From the NCBI GenBank assembly GCA_900660155.1, contig CABFPE010000534.1:252339-316338 (forward strand): DNA of 64,000 nt. Reading direction: 5' to 3'. Shown one piece after another: positions 47,891 through 58,272 of this stretch (position 1 is the stretch's first letter; each line of letters begins with the position of its first letter). Source of the DNA: Hofstenia miamia. Taxonomy: Eukaryota; Xenacoelomorpha; Acoela; Hofsteniidae. A program made the translations under genes and the position numbers. A model generated the notes under the pieces. It saw only the letters and a program-made list of their open reading frames with translations. It did not search any database and was not told the DNA's origin.

Positions 47891-48183
47891 AAGTTATTTG
47901 ACAAGATTGCCATGCAAAGCGTGACACGCAGATAAACGTCTTGAAACTGAATCCATTAAACCGACTCTAACTTCTTGAGTTAATTGGTGTTGCGATTTAA
48001 GGATGTAACTCTTTAATTCTTTCATATTTGTGGGTTTTTTCACGTCAAAGTCCTTCAGAGTTTGCGACACATTCTCTATGGGTACTAATTCGGTGGCCAT
48101 TGCATAACTTGAATATTATAATTAAATTGTCAAAAATGCCTTTGTCGATTTTGAGGTATGAGGGTTTGCTCCATCTTGTTCTA
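47891..48183 (-). pseudogene. Tc1-like transposase remnant, C-terminal half
   Basis: Minus strand: EQDGANPHTSKSTKAF (second catalytic Asp region, compare QQDNAPCHTS) is followed, after two in-frame stops, by LVPIENVSQTLKDFDVKKPT and MKELKSYILKSQHQLT, matching the SPDLNPIENVW...LK C-terminus of Tc1 transposases (the SPDL Ser/Pro are lost; Glu of IEN is kept). It ends SVSRRLSACHALHGNLVK and a stop. Several disabling changes make it a fossil. Confidence 0.8.
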
Positions 48184-48745
48184 GCTATGAATCGAGATAT
48201 AAGCAGGTGCGTATGGTACAAATTCCTCTATTATTTGGCAATATTTTGAACTATTAATTGTACCAGTGTCATCTAGTAACTTTAGATAAAATCCAAATTT
48301 TGAAAAGTATCAACTCTTTTTTACTTTAGTTATATTTGATTTCCTAAAATTCTCTCCCTCTATCAGTGTCTCGCGATCCTCCTTTAAAGTTCGTTTTCTT
48401 CTACCTCGCATTCACAAATCTATATGTTCCAATAACGTTTTCTTTCGTGTAGTTCCGCTAGCTAATTTCATAATTTCTAATCTTGAACTCGATTTGTGTT
48501 CGCCTACTAGAATTTTCAAACAACGCATCCTACTGTTTCTTCTCGCCGCTATCTCTGAATTCGGCTTTCTATCTAAATGCAACTCATTTCCTTTCTGCAT
48601 TTACTCCTCTTGTCATCTTCGCATCTATTTTTTACTGTTTTTCTATTTCCCTTTTTGTTTGTAAATATATTATTTACCCTTTGTATACACCATTAATGTT
48701 GGTTAAAGGCATTCTTATTATTTTTATTATTAGAGTAGTGCTCAA

Positions 48746-49330
48746 TCAGGTACTGTTGTAATTCGCTTTTGTACAAGGAAGCTCCTGTATATTTGTAAGC
48801 AATGGGCGGAGCATTATGTTGCATATCAGAAGAAAATTATCACGCAGAAAAAGGTGCACATATGACGCGCCAATGAGATCTCTATGATACAAACGAGTTT
48901 CTGCATCCCTGAAGTCTATAGAGCCCCATATCATAATGGAAGATGATCTAATTGCGATTTTTGCAGTGCCATATGGTCTCCAAAACGACTCCTTTTTCTT
49001 ACGATGCAATTTAAACTTTGATTCATATGTAAAAATCTACTTTACGAAATTATTTTATTCCTTTTTTCAATTTGTTAAATTTTTGAAGTAATATAAAGAT
49101 TCCCATAGAACCAGTGCATTTCAGCGGTTTGCTACCCATATGAAGGTCATTTTCAAGCGTTACAAAAGCGATCTACCACAACTGCTGACTTGACGACATT
49201 CTGTAAGCTTCATCCTTTGTATGAAACCAGTCTTTTTAAAATGTTAAGCAATTCGTCCTATTGAGCTTTTCTGAAGAAAAGGTGTACCTGAAATTTCCCT
49301 GGACGTGTAAGCCTGTGTGTTTAAGTGCAC
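48746..49330 (-). pseudogene. Tc1-like transposase remnant, N-terminal and central part
   Basis: Minus strand. Upstream scraps ALKHTGLHVQGNFRYTFS and VDFYI*IKV (compare FSDESKF, the first catalytic Asp now lost) lead into ESFWRPYGTAKIAIRSSSIM and IWGSIDFRDAETRLYHRDLI, the WRK...GGSIMVWGCF motif of Tc1. It runs to IQELPCTKAN, the region of the second catalytic Asp. Because this region is also present in 47891-48183, the two remnants are probably separate insertions rather than one split copy. Confidence 0.75.
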
Positions 49331-49877
49331 AATTTTCGCATTTTTAGACACTGAAGAAATTGTAAACCTAACTAATGTTGGCGTAAAATACTTCGAGGTA
49401 GAAAGCAAATATTTCTAAGCAAATTGTTATTTCCCATTTCATTTTTGTGTTAGTTTAAGATCTAAGTCCATAAAACGATCATTATGTCAAATAAAAGTAC
49501 TGTGACTAGTTGCTTGTGGCGATGGTGAAGGTTTGAAGTATGATTTTTTCTTTTTCCTTTGTCTGTTGATTAAGACATTTATGGCCTCAAATTAGTTTCT
49601 TCCATTTGGATATTTGGCGAAATTTACATTATTGCATAATTATAAATACATTAATTTCTAATTTAATTATATATATATATATTATCTTTTCAGCATGCAT
49701 ATTCAGTAAAAGGTATTATCATATTGCTTGTTTAACTTTGTTTGCAATCAATTTGTTCGAATCGTTACATTTTTTAGTAAAAATCTCTTTTCTTCTTTTA
49801 GTTGGAAACATTTGCATAGCTTTAAAATTTTTGTCAAGCTTCATTTAAAAAAAGTTCAGTCTAACAATGCTCAATGT

Positions 49878-50113
49878 CAAACTTGTGCACGAGCCGAGCC
49901 GGCCACTTCATTGAATATACATATTTTTTCATTCAATGTACCTCTCTTATAATTTTATTTTAAATTCTATATTTAATAATAGGAAGAGCTATGTAAAAAA
50001 TTCTGAGAGTGCAATATTTTTAAAAAAAATATCGAGCTAAGACTAGTCTCATTGAAAGATTCTATGCTGCGACGCGACCCGAGCTTAAAAAGTTCGGCTC
50101 GTTAACAAGTCTG
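49878..50113. mobile_element. hAT-type MITE with GAGCCGA-type ends
   Basis: Terminal inverted repeats: left CAAACTTGTGCACGAGCCGA, right (reverse complement) CAGACTTGTTAACGAGCCGA. The target duplication is CTCAATGT (49870-49877) / ATCAATGC (50114-50121), 6 of 8. It is 236 bp and non-coding. Confidence 0.8.
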
Positions 50114-50566
50114 ATCAATGCTACTAAGCAATGCTAGACTAGACCTCAAAATCATAACCATAAGTTTTCACCAGATTATTTATTTCTAAGAAATTTTCAG
50201 GGTTATAGAAAAAATGAATACGATGCAATATGAAGGAGTTAATCTAATAAAAGGAGTACTTTTTATATCAAACCTATGTTATAACGCGTGTTGAGTTAAT
50301 AGTTCACCAATTTAACAAAGTTCTCGTTTGACATCCGATTCTTTAATTAAATTTGATTTGCTTTTCTTTCCCACTGACGCTTTTCATTCCAATCTCTTAA
50401 TTTAATTTTGTTAAGTTATTTTTGTTTAAATTTCACGTTTTGTAAATTTAGTCTAACACAGTTCAACTTGGGCTAAGTCCCTGTGTTTTAATTCCTTCCG
50501 ACTTACAATTATATTTAAAATTATAATTTGATTTTACTCAGCAAGTGCTTTACAAATTTTATTTAG

Positions 50567-50785
50567 TTTAATAAATCCGAATTGACGCGTCGATCTTCAA
50601 AAATTCTTTACGATTCAACTTCGGAATATGACTCGGATATTACTTCAACTCAGTCGTCCAACTCGAAGCTTCTTTCCAGTTTGGATACGTCTTCGGATTT
50701 CTGCAGTAGCTTCTACGACAATGACATCTCAATGGTAGATGTCAATGAAATTGCTGATGACGAAATTATGCAGTCGGATCTAGAA
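50567..50785 (+). CDS. CAMTA: CAMTA exon 11: Ser/Asp-rich linker
   Basis: Residues 573-645. Starts FNKSELTRRSSKILYDSTSE and continues as a Ser/Asp-rich acidic segment ending EIMQSDLE, just before the conserved AEHIIEATPDRIK-like motif encoded by exon 12. The acceptor TTTTATTTAG gives phase 0. The donor GAA|GTTAGT is weaker than its neighbours but is the only GT keeping phase 0 into exon 12. This linker is several hundred residues long in vertebrate CAMTA1, so it is strongly shortened here. Confidence 0.82.
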
Positions 50786-51604
50786 GTTAGTAGTCTTATT
50801 ACTGTTTTACTTTACAGAATAAATTGTACATAAGCGAAAGCTATATTTACGTACTTTTAAAAATTTTTGTCCGTTTTTGCTTTCTATTGTTGCTTGGTTC
50901 AGTACATATGTATCAATATATTTCTTCAAACGTGTAGAACTAATAATGATGTTAACTTCTGTTTATTTCATTGTTCAAATCAGGGATTAAAGTTAGTTAG
51001 TTTGAGTCTTCGCGTGTGTAAAGTTTCTTCCAATTTCGCGTTGTGTTTATATTGTCTAATTGTTCGAATACAAAAGGGTTTTAAACAAATCACTAATGGG
51101 AAGTTAGACTTAATATGCTTTCTATTTGGGTAGTTGTTTGAATTTAGTGATATGTTTTTATAACGATTGTGTTAAAACATTTTCTAATTTGAATTTGGTG
51201 GGAAACGTTTTTTACGTTTTCTTTTTTCCAATGTCTGCTTTAATAATGAAAATGCCAAGTTTACGTTCCTCAGTTATTGTTTAAAGGTTGACAAAATGTA
51301 AATTTTACAGACTTGCAATGACAATCAACATCAACATTTTAGTGGGCAATCCATCAAATGATGGGCGTTTTCGTTTTTGATTTTTTCTATTCGTGTATTG
51401 CTTTACTCAACTTAATTTTAGTCGCTTGAAGTGCTTGTTATTGCTTCCATCCATTAACTACTACACACTCAAGAAACAGAAATGTCTGAATCAATGAACT
51501 GATAGTTAATTTTGCACTGCATTTATTTGCACTTTATACGCTAAGGTTATAAGCTTCTTACAGGGTGGGTGGAATTCTGTTTTTCATGAAAAAACCGTTG
51601 TATA

Positions 51605-51777
51605 CAGTCAAATCTCACTACTATTCCACTCGTAAGGACCAAACGAATGTGGGACAGTAGCGAGAGTGATATAGTAACGAGAGTTTGTAACAACAGGTTT
51701 ATTATCGTCGATAGCGAGGAAAAGTGGCATAATAACGAGAGTGGCATAGTAGCGGGGTGACATAGTGATTTGACTGT
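51605..51777. mobile_element. pogo/Tigger-like MITE
   Basis: Terminal inverted repeats: left CAGTCAAATCTCACTAC, right (reverse complement) CAGTCAAATCACTATG. TA flanks both ends (51603-51604, 51778-51779). The CAGTCAAA start and TA target fit pogo-type members of the Tc1/mariner superfamily. The 173-bp interior holds degenerate repeats of GGCATAGTAGCGAGAGT. Non-coding. Confidence 0.8.
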
Positions 51778-51949
51778 ACCTATTCTATACCAAAGCAACC
51801 CCTACTTTGTTTTTTTAGTTTTTTTATTGACCGCTAGTTTTATCTGCAAATACAAAGACATGTAGATTTTTGTTCACTTGTTGATCTCTCCGTGTCATCG
51901 TTTGTTGAAATTATTGTGGCTTTCCATTCTTTCAACCCGTGGGGCAATG

Positions 51950-52600
51950 TTTCTTACAGCGTCGGTCGTGTGAAGGACGTGAACTATATATGAAGACATT
52001 GAAAAAATATAGTTCAAGCAGTATGAAACTGCCAACTACTGGGAACCTTTCATACAGTAATATCATGCAGCCGACTTTATTACTTAGAACATAACAAGTT
52101 TATCTCAGAGGCGCAGAAATGATGTAGAACAAAGAGTAGATGATGTAAACATTTGTTGCTCATAGATCAGGTAGTGGTTGAAAACTGTAAGAAAAATAAG
52201 CCAAACTTAACAATGGTGTGGATATACTGCAGAAAGGCACATGTAGCATATCATATAAACGGATGCTGAAGGCACTGAATGCCAAAATTCTCATATAACG
52301 AGATGGGCACAGAGATAAATATGCACATACTGCAATTTAGGTGAGATATATTTCAGGGAATTAGTTTAATCCCAATCACAAAAAGGGCTTAAAGAAATCG
52401 GCAGATTATACCGTTAGAGAATAATGGTAAAGTAAGAATGACCTATGATATATTAATGACTTGAAGAGTATGCTAGTTCTAGGAAGATGTTGGACAAACA
52501 ACTGGAGAGATACTAGTAGTTGTTATGTACAGCTTTAATACTGAGGAAACTGGTGAGTATCCTAACATGAAAGTTATACCAACGTGTTGAGAAGTTAACG
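51950..52600 (+). pseudogene. LINE reverse-transcriptase remnant
   Basis: In the + frames LIDQVVVENCKKNKPNLTMV runs into WIYCRKAHVAYHI, which resembles the conserved RT stretch LIDKxxLENCKKRKxNLxMAWIDYKKAFDSVPH. About 180 bp later FQGISLIPI resembles FQGDSLSPLLF. The catalytic FADD box and the first Asp are not intact, and several stops and frameshifts interrupt it. The segment is A-rich on the strand where the host intron is T-rich, which helps mark its limits. Old, 5'- and 3'-truncated copy. Confidence 0.72.
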
Positions 52601-53245
52601 ATTAGCGCGGCTCATTGTTTTTATCTAAAAACTTTATATTTTGATTCCAAGAAATTTTGAACATATTTCGAACTAATGATGAAATGTATTTTGCTAAAGC
52701 TTTTCGGAGCTGTAGAAAAACTTCTTTCAACAATCACATTAGAACATTTGGTTTAAATCGCAATCAAACTTTGCTAAGCATTTTCACAATAATTGATCTT
52801 AACTTAATTTTGATCTAAAGACGAAATTTAACCAAAGAAACTACTTTACATTTTCTTGACGTTACAACCAAGCAAAATGTTTGCAAAATTCGCGTTTTTC
52901 ATTACTAAGCAAATATTGCAAATATATTCTACCGAAAAAAAAACCTTTTGACTTTAATAACTTCTACCCGCCCTAGTAATAATTCGATTCAAATATATTC
53001 AAAAATATCAGATGGACGCAATGATTGTTTATGATAACTGAGTTTAGTGTTTGCGTGGGAACGCAATGGCGAATCCAATGATACTATATATTAACTAAAC
53101 GAAAATTGCTCACAATAAGTAACTTGGATTTGATCGTAGCCTATTTTCAGTTTCAAAATGTGTGTGCCATTTGTTTATTTATATCGGTCTTGTTGAATAT
53201 ATTTTCACAGTTCACTTAAATTTTATATTGTAATTCTTTGATTAG

Positions 53246-53334
53246 GTGTTCAATATCGCACAACACATAATTCGAGCGATGCCTGAAAGAATTAAGCAAA
53301 CGGAAGATTTTAATGATGGTTACTACAACTATAG
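53246..53334 (+). CDS. CAMTA: CAMTA exon 12: conserved motif before the IQ region
   Basis: Residues 646-674. Encodes VFNIAQHIIRAMPERIKQTE and DFNDGYYNYR. The core matches human LAEHIIEATPDRIKQENF almost residue for residue. Its function is unknown to me but it is a reliable CAMTA marker. The acceptor is CTTTGATTAG. The donor AG|GTAAGC leaves phase 2. Confidence 0.95.
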
Positions 53335-53563
53335 GTAAGCTTTGAAAAGAGCCTTTATCATTTATTCATTCACAGAATGTGTTTGAGACGTTTGAATTTT
53401 TTGTCCAATGGTTATTATTGAATTTAATAGTAAACTGTCGTTTTTTGCCTGATTTCAAGGTTCCTAGTGAGTATAATTTGATTTTTATTAATTTCATTTA
53501 ATACCTTGTTCCCATATTACTTTACTATTTCTACTATTTTATCACCTGTTATTGTAATTGTAG

Positions 53564-53798
53564 TAATAGCAAATCATTTAGGGATCAATCCACGCCAACA
53601 AGCCCGGCCTCTAGTTATGGTAGTTTCAGCCCCGACGTTTCTTCAATCGACTCACCCATTGCAATGAAGGATTGGTGCGAGTTCATTCAAGGAAGTTGTG
53701 TGGAGAATAAATTCAACTCCATGACTCTTTCAGATGAAGAGCAACGGAAACTTTTTGGTGCGGCAAAAGTCATTCAAAACGCTTTTCGCCAATATAAG
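53564..53798 (+). CDS. CAMTA: CAMTA exon 13: linker, conserved W-EF segment and first IQ motif
   Basis: Residues 675-753. After a Ser/Pro stretch it reads MKDWCEFIQGS, then ENKFNSMTLSDEEQRKLFGA (human SAADWSEFLSAS...VENEFAQLTLSDHEQRELYEA). It ends with AAKVIQNAFRQYK, the first IQ calmodulin-binding motif. The acceptor is ATTGTAATTGTAG. A second AG six bases downstream (TAATAG) would also keep the frame and simply drop Ser-Asn, a possible tandem acceptor. The donor AAG|GTTCTA is weak; phase 0. Confidence 0.96.
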
Positions 53799-54009
53799 GT
53801 TCTATTATGAATGAGCACACTTTTATTGTAAAGTACAAATCAATGCTGGCCATAAATTCAATTATACATAGTTTCTGAAATGATTTCCTTCAAGAACTAA
53901 GACCACTTTTTTTGGTTAAAATTCATCTTTTCGTCTCTTGTTGCAATATTATTTAGTGACATGTAAATAAAAACATATTTTGAGTTTTTTAGTTACAATT
54001 ACTTTTTAG

Positions 54010-54084
54010 CAAAGTCGTGTGGAAAAGGAGCAACAGGTTGCGGCGGCTGTGCTCATACAAAGCTACTTCAGGAAATATAAACAG
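54010..54084 (+). CDS. CAMTA: CAMTA exon 14: second IQ motif
   Basis: Residues 754-778, exactly 25 codons: QSRVEKEQQVAAAVLIQSYF and RKYKQ. Matches human REQQEVAAAVIQRCYRKYKQ. Consensus IQxxxRxxxxR-type calmodulin-binding helix. The acceptor is TTACTTTTTAG and the donor CAG|GTAAAA; phase 0 on both sides. Confidence 0.97.
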
Positions 54085-55591
54085 GTAAAATTAATCATTG
54101 CATTATCTCCTGACGTATACAATTATGGCTCCCTTTGAGTGGAGTTAATAATGATATGTTAGCGTATCCGTATATAGATCTGTCAGTTTTCAGCCCTAGA
54201 ATATAATGTTTTGATATCCTTTATTTCGAACTTTTCAATTTTATTCTCCATCTAAAAAATGAATACTTTTTTAATAAACTCAAACTAATGATTACGTGCT
54301 CAAGTAGACGTTGAAGCTCTTAGTTTATTATAATTCTAGTGCAACGATTTGCTTAAAGTCGATTCAATTGCCTATTTAAAGCTTTTAGTGTTCCAAAGCA
54401 TTCAAGTCCTTGAGATTCATAAAATACCATTTTATTGTTACCTAAGATCAACACTCCAGCATAGATTTTTTATTGTGAATAATATCAATGCCTTCATTAA
54501 CAGTCAGCATTAGTTATACCATTTCATAAGATGATTCAACGTTTAATTTTTAATGTAGAATAGTGTTGTTAATAAATAATAACATATCTAACGATGTCTC
54601 TTCATCAACCAATACTCTAGTTCAATAAATTGCTTTGGACCAGGTGTTTTCCTGAACCGACCTATTTCTCGATGTTATGTCACATTAAATAAAGAACGAC
54701 CCGCCTTAGATTGTGTTTCGTTTTAGCTTAGATATCGATTTACGCAATTAATGAATTTAGAACAAGAAATGTAATGTCCGAGCACTGACCTCCACAAATT
54801 GCCCAACTCTAAGACGTTTCATCACATTCATACATTGAAAGGAGTGTTTTTTTCTGTATATTCATTTAACTCCACATCGTCACAAAAGCACTAATCAGAT
54901 ATTGTTGAATATGATTCGCAAATATACTTTTTGGAGGGAAATCAATTAGGATTATACACATAATGTGAAATAATAGGAATAAGCAATATTTTGCATTGTT
55001 TTATCAAAATTAGTAGTATGATATTTCTTCGGTTAAGATCTTGATTTTTTAATGAAGATCTATCCAGGATTTTTTGAAAACCCCCCAACAGGCAGAGACA
55101 AAAAATTATTTCTGGCCGGGTGAATGTTTACGTAAAATCATTTATTCCAGTTTATGTTGTCAATTTCCTAATAGAAAATGGATTCCGCATTTAAATAATT
55201 ATTTAGCAACGAGCAATTTTGGCGGTGCAAATAGAAATCGGCTTTTAACATGGTTGCATCCAGGATTTTATTCTATTTGCTTTTTCAATAATCATTTTAA
55301 GAAAACTTTTATTTTGCGAGGCAAAATATTACACATACCATTAAGCGTACGCAATGCCGTTTCAAATGAGTTTCCCGTAGAGTTGGGAAAATTATGTTTT
55401 TGTGATTTATTCTCGTTTTTTGTTGATCGTAGGTCGTTGAAATTTTGTTAAGACTATCCAAACCTGCATTGCACAAACATTATTTTCCATGGCGTTGTTT
55501 CTATACACACATCAATATTTGTAAATTATTTATCGGATTTACAAAGTTTTGTTGATTTTTTCATTTTTGGATGTTGTAAAATCTTATTTAG
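54085..55591 (+). other. CAMTA intron 14
   Basis: 1.5-kb intron. An open frame of 125 codons at 55074-55451 has no recognisable protein and no flanking splice signals; I regard it as chance. No transposon ends seen. Confidence 0.7.
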
Positions 55592-55737
55592 TACTCATCG
55601 TATAAGCGAATGGCAAACGCAGCGATGATCATTCAAAAACTTTTTCGCAAACGGCGGAATCTTCAGAATGCGTCAACCAATGTTTCTTCGACAAGTGATT
55701 TTTCAAAAGCTGTAATTCTCGTACAACGGGTATACAG
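55592..55737 (+). CDS. CAMTA: CAMTA exon 15: third and fourth IQ motifs
   Basis: Residues 779-826. YSSYKRMANAAMIIQKLFRK and RRNLQ carry the third IQ motif (human YALYKKMTQAAILIQSKFRSY). After a Ser-rich spacer, KAVILVQRVYR starts the next (human RRAAVLIQKYYRSY). The acceptor is AATCTTATTTAG. The donor AG|GTAAAT (phase 2) is preferred to the overlapping GTATAC because it joins exon 16 in frame. Confidence 0.95.
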
Positions 55738-56753
55738 GTAAATTTCCTCAATTAAAAATTTCAATTTTGCAAAAATGAGGTTGGAATCATTAAAATTCTG
55801 GTTCGCAGAATCGTAGAACTTTGATATTTTATCAGCAACTTACATAACCTGTTAGAATGTAATAATAATATATATTTGTATAGATCAAGTAGTCTCATAG
55901 CAGGAGAATGAACCGAAGACATTATACAAAATAACAGAAAAGAAATACTCCTTCAGTTTTGATGTAAGCGAGGAGTTTGATTTACAGATACAAGTCCGAA
56001 GAGGAATGTTATTTTATATTTATTAAGCCACTTTTGGCAAATGCACGAGCACAGTACACAGTACGGATAAGAGAACATGTAGTTAACATATTCGTGCCCT
56101 GTAAGTCGTAGACAACGGCCAACTTCGCAATTACAAACAAACCACTAATAAAAGGGGAAACCCTGCGACGGATTACTTTCCAAACTATTAGTGCTATCTT
56201 ATAGGTAGTTCCAGTACGTACAGAGATCCAATGGAGTCGCTTAAGGATGACATTGATAAGCGGCAAAATGCACTTGTACACCAACCCTATTGTCAGTGCC
56301 TTAATATTATTCTCAGGCGAGTCCCTGGTATTTATGTAAAATATATCTCACAATCAGCGTATTTTTAAAATTATATATAATTTTTAATTGTAAATGACAT
56401 CAGGGTAAGCTTTGTGCGAAGCAAGAATGTACTTGAATATCGAAGATATTTTATTCCAACTTTTTTTCTTGTTCAGGGGCTTATGCAGTATTTTCTGATG
56501 GGGACATCTCCATTTTGATTAAATTGATTGTAAAGTTAAGTGACAGATTCCTTGATAAATATTGCGAAAATTCGTCTTTAAAATGCATTTTCTTCGTCTG
56601 GCTTTGTGTGCATATAATTGTTTTTTGTTGTGATTTTGTTCCATGTTCGACTTTGCTTATGCCGATGCTGAGAAATGTAAAAACACTAGTTTTTGATGAA
56701 AGTTCTTGTTAAAGGTTTTGTGCGACCATTTAGATGAAGACCTTTATGTTTAG
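55738..56753 (+). other. CAMTA intron 15
   Basis: 1.0-kb intron containing a minus-strand LINE remnant (about 56009-56300). Nothing else recognised. Confidence 0.7.
56009..56300 (-). pseudogene. LINE reverse-transcriptase C-terminal remnant
   Basis: Minus strand: VILKRLHWISVRTGTTYKIA, LIVWKVIRRRVSPFISGLF and, further on, CARAFAKSG. These match the post-RT segment of CR1/jockey-like LINEs (LHWLPVRxRIxYKxALLTFKxLHGLAPxYLxDLL...RAFSVAGPxLWN). Only this piece survives and the end motif is cut short. A fossil inserted antisense in CAMTA intron 15. Confidence 0.7.
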
Positions 56754-56841
56754 AATGAAAATTCGAAGGAAGAAAGAAAACGCGGCCGCTATTAAAATTC
56801 AACGATTTCTACGACAGTGTAAAGATAGGTATTCTTTTTAG
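56754..56841 (+). CDS. CAMTA: CAMTA exon 16: last IQ-like motif and stop
   Basis: Residues 827-855. MKIRRKKENAAAIKIQRFLR and QCKDR match human KKQDQAARKIMRFLRRCRHR at the C-terminus. The acceptor CTTTATGTTTAG joins in phase 2. Read through, the frame ends RYSF and TAG at 56839-56841, with ATTAAA 34 bp on, so this is probably the last exon. An alternative is a donor AG|GTATTC at 56829 leading to a further exon; a possible target near 57393 would add NVWVFTEIEQQSG and a stop. I prefer the simple ending. Confidence 0.85.
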
Positions 56842-58272
56842 AATTTTTTTCAAAAATTCTATTAACTCATTTTTATTAAATTCCGTTGGTTCACTACTAT
56901 TAAAAGCCTTTAATTAGTCTTTTGAAAGCTATATATTGTACAATATGGTTTTATGCAAACTCACTAATGGAATATGCATTTTAAAATCTTGAGGCTGTTC
57001 AAATTAAAGTATTCTTTTAAACGAAGTTATTTTATTTTATTCGGCTCAATTCAAACTTTAATAACGACGATGTTATGGAATGTGATTGAACAGTTTACGT
57101 TTAAATATTAGAAAAACTACTTTGTCCCACTTTTTCATCTTTGTTCAATGCAGTAAAATTCTAATTTAATTTTTATTTTGGTACTAGTGCCAGGACTGTA
57201 ATATAATCGTTTATTATTATTATTATAAGCTAGACATTTCTTGCACAAACCGCACATACAAAATAACATGGAAATCTTGCGAAAAATCATTGTCACCGTA
57301 ATTATTATGTACCCCTCTGGTGTGGAACTTGGTAACTGACGGCCCTTGGTAACTTTTAAAAAAGATCAGTCTTATTTATTAATTTAAATGCAGAAATGTT
57401 TGGGTGTTCACTGAGATTGAGCAACAAAGTGGGTGAGAATCTGTCCTCCATGTCCTCAATTTTTTTAGCTGGTTTTACAAATATTGTTGCACACCCCTGG
57501 AGTACATGTTATAGTTTGTTTCTTCTCATATTTGTATCAGAAGCAACCTTTTTGATTTTTTATAAATACCAAACGTATTTTACGAAACAAAATTCTGAAC
57601 AATTTACGTACGAAGGGGTATAAAATTAGGTGCATTTAGGTAACATTGTGGTTACCTAAAAGCGTTTATTGAGTCAAGTCAAGATTACTCGTAGGACGTA
57701 TACTTCTAATGTCAGACGAATAATGTTCCTCATTATTTGATACCGTTCAATGAAAACATTGGATAGAAAACGATGCCGTCTGTACTAATGTGCTATACAT
57801 TTGGTGTTTACTGACGTGAAATACAATTTTTATGGTTAATATTGATAGTTAACTTCTCTAGAAAATTCGTCTTTGATAGAAAAGGTTATTTTTGAATANT
57901 ACGGGACCAGACATTGGTGTATCTATATATTAGTATAAAATCTGATACATTAGACAAATTAACGTATTTCTAAGTGAATTCGAAGAAACTCAAACTTCGT
58001 AGTTGAAAGTTTAATCTAGAACATTATCAAGACCCTTAAAATTGAGAAATGTATGAAGAATCAAAATTAAATCNAAGGTAGAAATCGAAATATTTTTGTA
58101 ATTTTAATAAATCTAGCTAAATTTGATGAATTACCTATGATTGGCACTCTAATTATAAATATTACTTCTTCAAAATACTGAGAGAAACGAATAATTTACA
58201 CTCATATTTAAAAGAATAAAAGTTTTAAACTAGTTTTATTTATAATGTTTAAGGAATTTTTTTGGTTCCTAC
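56842..58272 (+). other. CAMTA 3' flank, no gene seen
   Basis: T-rich DNA. A 174-bp block at 57900-58073, bounded by single Ns at 57899 and 58074, is an exact copy of 60621-60794 and is probably misplaced. Confidence 0.65.
56875..56880 (+). promoter_or_regulatory. CAMTA: Candidate CAMTA poly(A) signal ATTAAA
   Basis: The common variant hexamer lies 34 bp after the stop codon. A 3'UTR this short would be unusual for a transcription factor, and other AT-rich hexamers lie downstream. Confidence 0.3.

Larger units (their letters stand above)
46074..50566 (+). other. CAMTA intron 10
   Basis: 4.5-kb intron. It contains a CCTCC-ACCAA-GGAGG hairpin (46332-46346), two Tc1-like transposase remnants on the minus strand (47891-48183, 48746-49330), a small N gap (47600-47673), an (AT)n run (49668-49682) and a hAT MITE (49878-50113). 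The open frames at 46.9-47.5 kb are not recognised. Confidence 0.7.
50786..53245 (+). other. CAMTA intron 11
   Basis: 2.5-kb intron with a pogo-like MITE (51605-51777) and an A-rich LINE remnant (about 51950-52600). Otherwise T-rich and featureless. Confidence 0.7.
1..56841 (+). other. CAMTA: CAMTA gene locus (calmodulin-binding transcription activator), 5' end outside window
   Basis: Gene-level entry; exons follow individually. CAMTA proteins are nuclear transcription activators. They bind DNA through an N-terminal CG-1 domain and bind calmodulin through C-terminal IQ motifs, linking Ca2+ signalling to transcription. Seen here, in the family order: the last 43 residues of CG-1, a variable linker, an IPT/TIG domain, ankyrin-like repeats, a second linker and four to five IQ motifs. 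Sixteen exons join with matching phases into one open frame of 855 codons plus stop. Adding a complete CG-1 domain would give roughly 950-1000 residues, shorter than vertebrate CAMTA1 (about 1670), mainly because both linkers are short. The promoter and first exons lie left of position 1. Residue numbers in the exon entries count from the first codon of exon 1. Confidence 0.93.

Noticed and set aside
55074-55451. 125-codon + frame in CAMTA intron 14
   Set aside because: No recognisable homology and no acceptor or donor that would join it to exon 14 or 15 in phase. Length alone is not enough.
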